From NCBI GenBank assembly GCA_001772985.1, contig MEVN01000040.1, positions 11,473 through 24,452 on the forward strand: a stretch of 12,980 nt of DNA. Reading direction: 5' to 3'. Under the pieces are notes generated by a model that ran no database searches, was not told the origin of the DNA, and worked only from the letters and a program-made list of their open reading frames with translations. Positions 1 to 7,350 of the stretch are shown here, piece by piece (the first letter of the stretch is position 1; each line of letters begins with the position of its first letter). The DNA is from a candidate division WWE3 bacterium RIFCSPLOWO2_12_FULL_36_10 (GTDB lineage: Bacteria; Patescibacteriota; WWE3; UBA101185; UBA10185). The translations under genes were made by a program, and so were the position numbers.

Positions 1-43
1 CTCCTTTAGGTCAAGATTATGCGTCGTATATTGTTCAATAGTG

Positions 44-49
44 TATAAT
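44..49 (+). promoter_or_regulatory. Probable -10 element for the zinc-ribbon gene
   Basis: A perfect TATAAT lies at 44-49, preceded directly by GTG. Counting from it, transcription would start near 56, giving a leader of about 24 nt before the GTG start at 80. No good -35 hexamer is visible at 16-18 bp spacing. The call rests on the -10 match and its placement. Confidence 0.5.
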
Positions 50-66
50 GTGACAGACCTATAGAG

Positions 67-72
67 AGGAGG
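67..72 (+). promoter_or_regulatory. Shine-Dalgarno site that fixes the GTG start at 80
   Basis: AGGAGG at 67-72 is followed by 7 nt and then GTG at 80. A second GTG at 78 is out of frame with the long ORF. This is the strongest ribosome binding site in the window, in contrast to several genes here that have none. Confidence 0.7.
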
Positions 73-79
73 CAGGGGT

Positions 80-337
80 GTGGTATCTCAAACCAGACAT
101 CTCAAAGACGGAAGCGTAGAAGAGTACTTTGAACATCCATACCCGCCTGCTATGCACCAACACAGTATAAGGTGTACAGAATGTGGGAAAAAGGTTGTTT
201 TTGGTCAGAAATTTTTTGGAGGGAAGAGAAGGGGCTACTGTAGGAATTGCGGGATCTCATGGAGAGAGAAGTATTCGTTAGGCAAGTCTAAGTTTTACGG
301 TACAAGAAAAATTATCGAAAAACGGGAGCTCGTGTAG
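80..337 (+). CDS. Small four-cysteine zinc-ribbon protein, function unknown
   Basis: This gene encodes an 85-residue soluble protein with a GTG start, chosen because of the AGGAGG at 67-72. Its centre holds two CxxC knuckles, C32-C35 (CTEC) and C54-C57 (CRNC), 18 residues apart, which is the pattern of a zinc ribbon. The linker and the C-terminal tail are rich in Lys/Arg (GGKRRGY, then KSKFYGTRKIIEKREL), which would suit binding to nucleic acid, but this is inference. There is no signal peptide or membrane segment. It has its own upstream -10 element, stands alone on the plus strand and converges on the enolase gene. Its last codons lie inside the shared terminator hairpin. I do not recognise a named family. 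It could be a ribosome- or RNA-associated zinc ribbon or a small transcription-related factor. The reading frame is well supported; the function is open. Confidence 0.75.
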   Translation: MVSQTRHLKDGSVEEYFEHPYPPAMHQHSIRCTECGKKVVFGQKFFGGKRRGYCRNCGISWREKYSLGKSKFYGTRKIIEKRELV

Positions 338-357
338 CAAAATTTAAACGAGCTCCC
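318..357 (-). terminator. Rho-independent terminator of the eno operon (possibly bidirectional)
   Basis: A perfect 10-bp inverted repeat, GGGAGCTCGT at 324-333 and ACGAGCTCCC at 348-357, encloses a 14-nt loop. Read on the minus strand, the stem begins 3 nt after the enolase stop codon. It is followed by one G and then TTTTT (322-318), so it fits a classic terminator for the leftward operon. On the plus strand the stem is followed only by a broken T-rich stretch (TATTCATTTCATTT), so termination of the zinc-ribbon transcript is possible but less certain. The left arm is also coding sequence for the last residues of the zinc-ribbon protein. Confidence 0.8.
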
Positions 358-360
358 TAT

Positions 361-1578
361 TCATTTCATTTCCAAGAAAATCTCATATAACCTATTATAT
401 TTAGCAACTCTTTCTCCTCTTGACGGTGCGCCGGATTTTAAAAAATCAGCATTAACAGCTACTGACAAATCTGAAATAAAAGTATCAGAAGCATTGTCTC
501 CGCTCCTGTGGGAAATTATTACACTTAACCCAAAACTTTTCGCAAGTTTAATAAATTCTAGTGTCTCTGTTAAAGTTCCAACTTGATTTGGTTTTACTAT
601 TACAGCGTTTAACAACTTTTTCTCAATTGCTCTTTTTAGAATTTTAGTGTTTGTTACAACTAAATCATCGCCAACGATTAATAATTTATCAGATTTTAAC
701 TTCATAAACTCAGCCCATCCTTCAAAATCATTCTCATAAAACGGATCTTCCAGATAAATTAGTTCATTTTTTTCTAATAAAACTTCATAATAGCTAATAA
801 GACCTTTTGTACTTAGATTTAAATTTTCTTCTTTAATAAAGTAGCTCCCAGGCTTTCTAAATGATCCCGCTGCAGCGTCGTTTCCTAAAAAAATATCCTC
901 ACCTATTTCTAATTTGCAAGATAATATAGCTTCTTTAATTAAACTAAAGGCAATTGGTATAGTAATATTTTCCGGAGCAAACCCGCCTTCGTCTCCAACT
1001 TCTGTTTCGTATCCTTTTTTCCTTAAAACTTTTTCAAGTGCGTGATAAATTTTAACTCCCGCTTCGTAGGCGTCATTAAAATTATATTTTTTTGCAGGAA
1101 TCACCATAAATTCCTGAAAACTTAAGTTGTTTGTTGCGTGCTTCCCACCGTTTATTATATTAAAAAGCGGTGTGGGAAATGAAAAAGTGTCATTGCCAAA
1201 TATATTTCCTAAATATTTGTAGAGTGGAATTTTATTTGAAACTGCAGAGGCTTTCGCGCACGCTAAAGAAACCGATAAAATGCTATTTCCCCCCAAATGA
1301 CCTTTATTTTCTGTGCCGTCCATTTCTATTAATATATGATCGATTTTGGATTGATCATAAGCATCCTCACCATTTAAGGCCTCATTTATTACGCTAGAAA
1401 CAACATCAATGGCTTTTTCAACAGGAATATATACAGCCTCGTTTTCGCCCTTAGACGCACCTTCCGGAACGTCGTAAACGGCTTCTGAACCATCACTTAA
1501 AAGAACTTTTGTCTCTATTGTCCAATCGCCTCTGGAGTTAAGAGTCTTATGGCAGGTAATTTTTGAAATTTTTGGCAC
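361..1578 (-). CDS. eno: Enolase (phosphopyruvate hydratase), divergent
   Basis: Enolase interconverts 2-phosphoglycerate and PEP in the cytoplasm. The protein has 405 residues, somewhat shorter than the usual ~430. Expected active-site residues can be placed by motif: mobile-loop S42 (GAS), H147 (GGKHATNN), E156 (QEFM), E197 (VGDEGG), Mg ligands D234, E277 (LEDP) and D304 (VGDD), catalytic K329 (VKPNQ), S356-H357-R358 (SHRSG) and K381 (KSGAPSRGERVAKYN). Two near-invariant stretches differ: SRGNPT is SRGDWT at residues 15-20, and the PSGASTG loop reads PEGASKG at 38-44. The start is GTG at 1578, matching the normal enolase N-terminus; the only Shine-Dalgarno-like sequence is GGCAGG at the edge of the palindromic element upstream. 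It is the last gene of the leftward array, next to ppsA, so both enzymes act on PEP. I infer a functional but divergent enolase. Confidence 0.95.
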   Translation of the reverse strand: MPKISKITCHKTLNSRGDWTIETKVLLSDGSEAVYDVPEGASKGENEAVYIPVEKAIDVVSSVINEALNGEDAYDQSKIDHILIEMDGTENKGHLGGNSILSVSLACAKASAVSNKIPLYKYLGNIFGNDTFSFPTPLFNIINGGKHATNNLSFQEFMVIPAKKYNFNDAYEAGVKIYHALEKVLRKKGYETEVGDEGGFAPENITIPIAFSLIKEAILSCKLEIGEDIFLGNDAAAGSFRKPGSYFIKEENLNLSTKGLISYYEVLLEKNELIYLEDPFYENDFEGWAEFMKLKSDKLLIVGDDLVVTNTKILKRAIEKKLLNAVIVKPNQVGTLTETLEFIKLAKSFGLSVIISHRSGDNASDTFISDLSVAVNADFLKSGAPSRGERVAKYNRLYEIFLEMK

Positions 1579-1587
1579 TTTTGAAAA

Positions 1588-1625
1588 CCTGCCTGCCTAC
1601 CTGCGCAGGCAGGCGCCGGCAGGCC
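1588..1625. repeat. GC-rich palindromic (REP-like) intergenic element
   Basis: Nearly all of the 49-nt gap between ppsA and eno is a strikingly GC-rich block in an AT-rich region. Positions 1595-1614 form a 20-nt palindrome with a single mismatched pair (1599/1610). GCCTGCC at 1591-1597 can also pair with GGCAGGC at 1608-1614 or at 1618-1624, and short self-complementary words (GGCGCC, GCCGGC, AGGCCT) follow. On the minus strand the hairpin lies just after the ppsA stop and just before the eno start, with GGCAGG as the only Shine-Dalgarno-like sequence for eno. It may be a dispersed palindromic repeat, an mRNA-stabilising or attenuating hairpin, or both. No second copy is visible in this window. 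Confidence 0.7.
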
Positions 1626-1627
1626 TT

Positions 1628-3907
1628 TCACTTCTTCTTTTTTAATATCTTTTTTTCAACTTCGTATACAATATCTCTGGTTTTTTCAATTACATCTGGG
1701 CTTACCGAAACCGATGTAACTCCCCAACCTACAAGTTTTTCTACAAGATCAGGATACATAGAAGGCGCTTGACCGCATACTGAACAAGTTACTCCATGTT
1801 TCTTAGAAACTGTTACTATTTTTTCCAAACACCACATAACAGCCGGATCAAGCTCGCTATAAACATTTGCAACTTTTTCATTATCGCGATCAACGCCTAA
1901 AACTAACATTGTTAAATCGTTTGTGCCAATTGAAACTCCGTCTATTCCCTCTTTAATAAACTCTTCAAGTAAAATAACGTTTGAAGGAATTTCCACCATC
2001 ATCCAAATTTTAAAGCTTCCGCCTCGTTTTAATCCTTGCAAAGACATTAACTTCTTTACATCCCTTAGCTGCGAGACTGTTCGAACAAACGGGATCATAA
2101 CATGTAAGTTTTTGTAGCCTTTTTTGTTCCTGACTAATTTAATCGCTTCAAGTTCCATGTTAAATACTTCCGGATCATCTATATATCTTGAGGCTCCTCT
2201 AAACCCAATCATGGGATTAAACTCATCAGTTTCGTATTTAGCACCACCTTTTAAATTCTTATATTCATTTGATCTAAAATCCGTTGCTCTATAAATAACG
2301 GGACTTGGATGGAACGCCTCCACAAATTGCTCAAGTCCAACAGCCAATTTATTTATAAATTCCTCCTTACGTTTTTCGGCAATAAATTCACGTGGATGGG
2401 TCCCAATACTTGCGATCATAAACTCTGCCCTTAATAAACCAACCCCATCTACATTTCTTTTGGCAATATCATTAGCTAAATCCGGTTCAGCGAGGTTTAC
2501 ATAAATCTTGGTGGCCGTCTTAACTTTTATAGTATCAGAATCAATTATTGAAGTTACTTCCTCTTTTACTTTTAGCAAGATGACCCCTTCATATACTTTT
2601 CCGCTTGAACCGTCGATTGTTATCTCCTCACCGTCTTTTAACATCTTGGTAGCATTTTGCGACCCTACTACCGCCGGAATACCTAATTCCCTACTTACAA
2701 TAGCAGCGTGGGAGGTTCTTCCGCCCTTATCGGTTAAAATAGCGCTAGCCCTTCTCATAGCCGGTACATAATCCGGATTTGTCATTTCGGCAACTAAAAT
2801 ATCCCCATCTTTAACTTTAGAGATCTCCGATGGTTTTCTAATAATTACAACCTTACCGCTTGCAACTCCCGGGGAAGCTCCCAAACCTTCAAATAGTACC
2901 TTAGCGCCTTTAAGATCATTTGCCTCCTGTGCCTGCACCTTAACCGTTTCGGTAGAATTAAGTGTGGTTACAGGTCTGGATTGAACAATATGTAGAACTT
3001 TGTTCTCTAATCCCCATTCAATATCTTGAGGTTTTCCATAATGATTCTCAACTTTAATTCCAATTTCTGCTAATTCTTTAATCAAAGGGTTTGCAAGCTT
3101 TTGTGCTTCTTGAAATTTCTTAGATACTTCAGTCTTACCTGCCAAGGTTAACTGCCAAGTTTGTTTTGCAATATATTTGTACGTAATATCTAAACTCTTC
3201 TTATCAATAATGTACTGATCCGGCGTGATTTCTCCCGAAACTATTGGCTGACCTAAACCAAAAGCTGCCTCAATTGAAACTTCTTTCCTGTTATTACTTA
3301 ACGGATTTACCGTAAACATTATTCCCGAAACCTCGGACTGTACCATTAACTGCACCGGAACCGCAATTCCTACCTTTAGATGATTGTAGCCTTTATCAGT
3401 TCTATAAAATATTGCTCTTGATTCAAACAAAGATGCCCAACACTTTTGAACAGATTCAATAACTTCATGAAAGCCTTTTACGTTCAAATACGATTCCTGC
3501 TGTCCGGCAAACGAAGCGTCAGGCAGGTCTTCGGCTGTCGCGGACGATCTCACAGCGACATTTTTATCAAATTCTCCACATAGCTTATGATAGCCGTCTT
3601 TTATTTCTTTCTGAATCTTTAATGGCATTTGGGCCGCCATTATTGCCGTCTTTATACTCTTCGAGGCGTGAATCAGACCTTTTGAGTCATTTGTATCTAA
3701 ACCCGATAGTTCAGAAAGTATTTTATTTTTCAGCGATGTCTTTTCTAAGAATTCATAGTAGGACTTTGATGCAACAACAAAACCGTTTGGAACCGGAATT
3801 CCGTTCGAATACATTTCACCTAAATTAGCACCTTTTCCACCTGCAAACGGTATATCTTCTTTACCTATTTGATCAAACCAAAGAACTAATTGGGCAGACT
3901 TGTTCAT
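1628..3907 (-). CDS. ppsA: Phosphoenolpyruvate synthase (pyruvate, water dikinase)
   Basis: PEP synthase makes PEP, AMP and phosphate from pyruvate and ATP, the entry step to gluconeogenesis. At 759 residues it is close to the ~790 of E. coli PpsA and contains all three domains. The N-terminal ATP-grasp domain (about 15-315) carries GGKGANLG at 23-30 and VRSSATAEDLPDASFAGQ at 119-136. The swivelling phosphohistidine domain (about 335-440) carries GGRTSHAA with H400. The C-terminal TIM-barrel PEP/pyruvate domain (about 470-755) carries GTNDLTMLVLG at 661-671 and catalytic C711 in CSVCGQAPS. The ATG at 3907 has no Shine-Dalgarno sequence; a TGATATACT extended -10 ends 6 nt upstream, so a leaderless transcript is likely. 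PPDK is the alternative, but its extra ~100-residue insertions are absent. The C-terminus ends in a lysine run (KKILKKKK). Confidence 0.96.
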   Translation of the reverse strand: MNKSAQLVLWFDQIGKEDIPFAGGKGANLGEMYSNGIPVPNGFVVASKSYYEFLEKTSLKNKILSELSGLDTNDSKGLIHASKSIKTAIMAAQMPLKIQKEIKDGYHKLCGEFDKNVAVRSSATAEDLPDASFAGQQESYLNVKGFHEVIESVQKCWASLFESRAIFYRTDKGYNHLKVGIAVPVQLMVQSEVSGIMFTVNPLSNNRKEVSIEAAFGLGQPIVSGEITPDQYIIDKKSLDITYKYIAKQTWQLTLAGKTEVSKKFQEAQKLANPLIKELAEIGIKVENHYGKPQDIEWGLENKVLHIVQSRPVTTLNSTETVKVQAQEANDLKGAKVLFEGLGASPGVASGKVVIIRKPSEISKVKDGDILVAEMTNPDYVPAMRRASAILTDKGGRTSHAAIVSRELGIPAVVGSQNATKMLKDGEEITIDGSSGKVYEGVILLKVKEEVTSIIDSDTIKVKTATKIYVNLAEPDLANDIAKRNVDGVGLLRAEFMIASIGTHPREFIAEKRKEEFINKLAVGLEQFVEAFHPSPVIYRATDFRSNEYKNLKGGAKYETDEFNPMIGFRGASRYIDDPEVFNMELEAIKLVRNKKGYKNLHVMIPFVRTVSQLRDVKKLMSLQGLKRGGSFKIWMMVEIPSNVILLEEFIKEGIDGVSIGTNDLTMLVLGVDRDNEKVANVYSELDPAVMWCLEKIVTVSKKHGVTCSVCGQAPSMYPDLVEKLVGWGVTSVSVSPDVIEKTRDIVYEVEKKILKKKK

Positions 3908-3913
3908 AGTTAA

Positions 3914-3922
3914 AGTATATCA
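3914..3922 (-). promoter_or_regulatory. Extended -10 promoter for a leaderless ppsA transcript
   Basis: On the minus strand TGATATACT spans 3922-3914, an extended -10 element (TGnTATACT). The last T placed at -7 puts +1 exactly on the A of the ppsA ATG at 3907. No convincing -35 is present, which is usual for extended -10 promoters. The site occupies the 18-nt gap between the phosphomannomutase stop and ppsA, and no Shine-Dalgarno sequence is present. Confidence 0.5.
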
Positions 3923-3925
3923 AAC

Positions 3926-5323
3926 TTATGAAACATACACTTGAGCGTTCTTAATTAGGTCTAAATTTAGCGACTTATATTGACCAAGTAAACTGCATGC
4001 TTCAGAAATTAATACCGAAACTTCATCTTGATCCTTACCCTCAACCCTAAATGAAAGGTACGGCGAGGTATTTGAGGCTCTAAGTAAAAACCAACCTGTT
4101 TGGGAAAATTTAATTCTTACTCCATCTATATACGAAACGTCTTTAAATTTTTTTGATTCCTTTGCAAAATTAGTCATAATAATTTCTTTCTCACCATCTA
4201 AACAAGGTATTTTTACTTCAGAGGTATGACACAATTTTGGAAAAGCCAACATTAAATCATTTAAACTTTTTCCAGTTCCATCTAAAATCGTAAGGAGCAT
4301 GCAGGCAGCATAAATACCGTCATCATAACCAAAATAATCTTTACCAAAAAACATGTGTCCTGAATATTCACCCCCAAGTAGTGCTCCTTCAACCATTTCC
4401 TTAATAAAAAAAGGGTGACCTGTTCTAATCATTTTAGGCCTCCCTCCATATGATTTTATTTCTTGCTCCAAAATTCCACTACTTTTAACATCGTAAACAA
4501 CTTCTTTATTTTTATTTTCCTTTAAAATTTCCTTAGCGAAAAATAATAACAACTTATCGTTTTCATATATCACACCCTTGTTGTCAACAACACCAAATCT
4601 ATCACCGTCCGTGTCAAACGCAAAACCAATATCAGCATTATTTTCAACAACCAGCTTAGAAATTTCACTCATAAAAACCCTATCTTCAGGATCAGGTATG
4701 CCATGTGGATAATTTCCATCAGACCTGCAATAAACATCGACAACTTCGCACCCAATATTTCTTAACGCAACCGGTGCAAAAAAACTACTAGTACCGTTAC
4801 CGCAATCTACAACTACCCTAAACTTTTTTTCTATGTTAAATTTTTTCTTTATGTATTCTTGGTATAACGGGGATAGATCTTTTTGTTCATATTTTCCCAC
4901 ACCAGTAATAAAATCAGCAGTAATAATCATATCTCTAAGTTTCTGTATTTCTTTTCCATAAAAAGACACAGCGTTTGCATAATCTATTCTAAATCCATTG
5001 TATTCTTTTGGATTGTGGCTAGCAGTAACAACTACCCCTGCGTCAAACTTAGAAATACAAGTTAAAAAATGAATAATCGGGGTAATACTTAAACCAACAT
5101 CTACAACATCACAGCCCGTGCTTAAAAGACCATCAATAAGTGCTTTACTCAACTCAGGAGAAGACAATCTGTTATCGCAACCAACTACGCACTTCTTTAG
5201 ATTTTGTCGGATAAGTAGTGTTCCTAGGGCTTTCCCAATCAATTCAGATATATTTGGATCTAATTCTTTACCTACAACTCCACGAATATCATAAGTTTTA
5301 AATATATTTTCATTTAACTCCAT
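3926..5323 (-). CDS. manB: Phosphomannomutase/phosphoglucomutase (alpha-D-phosphohexomutase family)
   Basis: This enzyme moves phosphate between C6 and C1 of mannose or glucose phosphates, feeding nucleotide-sugar synthesis. The 465 residues match the four-domain phosphohexomutase fold. Domain 1 holds the substrate-entry motif YDIRG (11-15) and the phosphoserine loop TASHNP with S102. Domain 2 holds the Mg-binding loop DTDGDR at 237-242. Domain 3 holds the sugar-recognition loop GGEYSGH at 317-323. Domain 4 holds the phosphate-binding loop RASNTSPYLSFRVEG from 415. GEYSGH favours bifunctional PMM/PGM of the ManB/AlgC type over GlmM; specificity cannot be fixed from sequence alone. The ATG at 5323 has a good Shine-Dalgarno sequence, GAGAGG at 5334-5329, that overlaps the histidine kinase stop codon, so translation is probably coupled. 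It sits between the kinase and ppsA in the leftward array. Confidence 0.93.
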   Translation of the reverse strand: MELNENIFKTYDIRGVVGKELDPNISELIGKALGTLLIRQNLKKCVVGCDNRLSSPELSKALIDGLLSTGCDVVDVGLSITPIIHFLTCISKFDAGVVVTASHNPKEYNGFRIDYANAVSFYGKEIQKLRDMIITADFITGVGKYEQKDLSPLYQEYIKKKFNIEKKFRVVVDCGNGTSSFFAPVALRNIGCEVVDVYCRSDGNYPHGIPDPEDRVFMSEISKLVVENNADIGFAFDTDGDRFGVVDNKGVIYENDKLLLFFAKEILKENKNKEVVYDVKSSGILEQEIKSYGGRPKMIRTGHPFFIKEMVEGALLGGEYSGHMFFGKDYFGYDDGIYAACMLLTILDGTGKSLNDLMLAFPKLCHTSEVKIPCLDGEKEIIMTNFAKESKKFKDVSYIDGVRIKFSQTGWFLLRASNTSPYLSFRVEGKDQDEVSVLISEACSLLGQYKSLNLDLIKNAQVYVS

Positions 5324-5332
5324 AATTTCCTC

Positions 5333-6970
5333 TCAAGCATACGGGAGAGTAAATAAGAACCTTGAACCATGTGGCACATTATCCACTATCCAAATTTTTC
5401 CGCCGTGCGCCTCAACGATTCCTTTTGCAATAACAAGTCCTAAACCTGTTCCATCCACGTTTGAAACTGCTGAATTTCTAAATTGAACAAATTTATTAAA
5501 TAATTTTGGTTTCATTTCATCAGAAATTCCTTCTCCGGTATCAGAAATCGATACTTCAACTTCCCTACCAAGATTTCTGGAAACCACTTTTACCTCTCCT
5601 CCTTTAGTAAATTTAATAGCATTAGATAATAAATTATTCAAAATTTTACCCAATTTCTGATAATCAAAGGCAAATTTCTCAATTGATTTATCAGTTTCTA
5701 CAGTAATTCTATTATCTTTCTCGCTCGCAAGTCCGGAATAATACTTAACCTCTTCATGTAAGAGTTCATTAATATCATTAGTCTTTTTAATTACTTCAAA
5801 TTTTCCGGACTCAACCTTAGCAGCATCTAAAAGATCGTTTACTATAGTCAAAAGGTTTGTGGAAGATTTTTTTACCTGATTCATTAAATTATCGTACTGT
5901 TCTATTTTTAACTTGTCCTTCTCCTTCATCAAAAAATCAGATATGCCTCTTATTACAGTTAATGGGGACCTTAGCTCGTGTATCATCATGGTAGTAAAAT
6001 CTTCTCTTAAACTTTGAATTTCGTGCTCTTTTGATTGATCGTTTAGTATAACTCCAACCCCAATAACTTCGTCTGCATTTTTTACGGGTTGGATATTAAC
6101 TTCAAAATATCTACTGTTAATCTTAACTTCAGATAAGACTCTGGGAGATTGAGACTCTAAAACCTTTGCCACAGTTTCTTCAAACGGAAACTCTGCGCCA
6201 AACGCACTAACAATATCAAAAATATTTGTGTTTTTATTCTTTTTAAGAGGTAGCATAGACAAAAAAGCATCATTTACAACTAATATTCTAAAATTGGTAT
6301 CCATCATCAACACACCGGTTGACATATTTTTCACCATTACATCAAGTTTAGTTTGTTCTCTTTTTAGCACTTCATACAAATTTGTCACTGTATGAGTTGC
6401 TTTCTCAATCACTTTATATAGCAGGCTAACTTCCGGTTCATTAAAGTGATTTAACAGCGTGGATGAAACATTAAAAATTCCCACAACCTGATTATTTACA
6501 ACAAGAGGTATATTAAAAAAAGAAGCAACAGGTGTTTTTGTATCTGCACCTGTTAAAACTTCACCGGTTACAAACTTCTCAACTTTTGTATTCTTTAAAT
6601 TTGCCGATAATAATGCCTCTAAACTTTCTTTTACTCTATCCTGTATGATGTTGATGTATTCATTGGAGACCTTTTCAACCAATATGATCTTAAAAACTAA
6701 TCTATTTCCATTTAATAAAATATATGAAACCGCTGAATACGAAACAAGACTATTTAGTGAACCAGAAACTACATCAATAACCCTTTCAACATCAAGAGAA
6801 TAACCAAATCTTTCGTTAAGCTCATTTAATACATTACTTTCGTAAAGTTTTCTTTTAAGTTGTTTTTCATTATCAAAATATTCTGATTTAATTTTTTTAT
6901 TTCTTGAATACAGATACAAAAATGCGCCGGCAAGGGTGAGTATTACTAAAATAAACGAGGCATAAACCAT
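5333..6970 (-). CDS. Membrane-anchored GAF-PAS sensor histidine kinase
   Basis: A 545-residue hybrid-free sensor kinase. Residues about 3-21 form a single N-terminal membrane segment followed by a basic RNKKIK stretch, so the rest is cytoplasmic. Then come a short coiled region, a GAF-like domain (about 45-200), a PAS-like domain (about 208-310), a HisKA dimerisation domain with phospho-acceptor H331 (MMIHELRSPLTVIRG), and an HATPase domain with N box (LNNLLSNAIKFTKGG, 444-458), G1 (DTGEGIS, 477-483) and G2 (GTGLGL, 507-512). No periplasmic sensing domain is present, so input must be cytoplasmic or come from a partner. The ATG at 6970 overlaps the preceding stop as TAATG and has AGGA 5 nt upstream. 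The response regulator three genes upstream is the probable partner. The signal is unknown. Confidence 0.93.
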   Translation of the reverse strand: MVYASFILVILTLAGAFLYLYSRNKKIKSEYFDNEKQLKRKLYESNVLNELNERFGYSLDVERVIDVVSGSLNSLVSYSAVSYILLNGNRLVFKIILVEKVSNEYINIIQDRVKESLEALLSANLKNTKVEKFVTGEVLTGADTKTPVASFFNIPLVVNNQVVGIFNVSSTLLNHFNEPEVSLLYKVIEKATHTVTNLYEVLKREQTKLDVMVKNMSTGVLMMDTNFRILVVNDAFLSMLPLKKNKNTNIFDIVSAFGAEFPFEETVAKVLESQSPRVLSEVKINSRYFEVNIQPVKNADEVIGVGVILNDQSKEHEIQSLREDFTTMMIHELRSPLTVIRGISDFLMKEKDKLKIEQYDNLMNQVKKSSTNLLTIVNDLLDAAKVESGKFEVIKKTNDINELLHEEVKYYSGLASEKDNRITVETDKSIEKFAFDYQKLGKILNNLLSNAIKFTKGGEVKVVSRNLGREVEVSISDTGEGISDEMKPKLFNKFVQFRNSAVSNVDGTGLGLVIAKGIVEAHGGKIWIVDNVPHGSRFLFTLPYA

Positions 6971-7347
6971 TATTGTCCTAAAGGTGTTATCTGATTATCA
7001 TCGTGTTTTACTATTGTCGCGCTGTTAACAAAAAGACTTGGCCTTTTGGACTTAAATATTAGCGAAAAAACACCAAAAACCTTCATTAAAGCAAGTATTG
7101 CTAAAGCGCCGAAAATTGTTTGCAGTAAAGGAACAATCCACAGATACTCAATACCAAAAACAATAGGAATTGCTGCAGAAACTAGAAAGCCTAAGCCTAT
7201 TAAGATAACCGGAATATTTAACCTTCCTTTCCCTATCCTAATGACCAATATTAACGTTAAAAGGGCTGCTGTGACATTTATTGGAACAAACACAAAAGTG
7301 CTTCCAACCATTGGGCCTGTAAATACTCTTATGAATTCTTGTTCCAT
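6970..7347 (-). CDS. Small three-helix membrane protein of unknown function
   Basis: A 125-residue protein, mostly membrane: hydrophobic segments at about 17-37, 44-65 and 69-91, then a polar C-terminal tail of about 30 residues (KSKRPSLFVNS...) without obvious motifs. No signal peptide, conserved enzyme motif or family is recognisable. Its ATG lies 3 nt after the stop of the 98-aa gene and has no Shine-Dalgarno sequence, while its stop overlaps the kinase start (TAATG), so translation looks coupled at both ends. Because the adjacent kinase has only one membrane segment and no external domain, this protein could be a membrane sensing or anchoring partner; that is inference from position only. 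A real gene is supported by tight packing and by well-formed membrane segments. Confidence 0.75.
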   Translation of the reverse strand: MEQEFIRVFTGPMVGSTFVFVPINVTAALLTLILVIRIGKGRLNIPVILIGLGFLVSAAIPIVFGIEYLWIVPLLQTIFGALAILALMKVFGVFSLIFKSKRPSLFVNSATIVKHDDNQITPLGQ

Positions 7348-7350
7348 ATA

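Noticed and set aside
1588..1625. The GC-rich palindrome as a rho-independent terminator of ppsA
   Set aside because: On the minus strand the hairpin is followed by AGGCAGG before only four T residues, and eno begins a few bases later. A terminator is less likely than a REP-like or regulatory hairpin.
1563..1772. 69-aa plus-strand open frame spanning the ppsA/eno spacer
   Set aside because: It overlaps the ends of two conserved genes and reads through the palindromic element; no start signals.
3509..3521. CAGGCAGG word inside ppsA as a second copy of the palindromic element
   Set aside because: It is a short coding-sequence match (the Leu-Pro-Asp region of the ATP-grasp motif) without the inverted partner.
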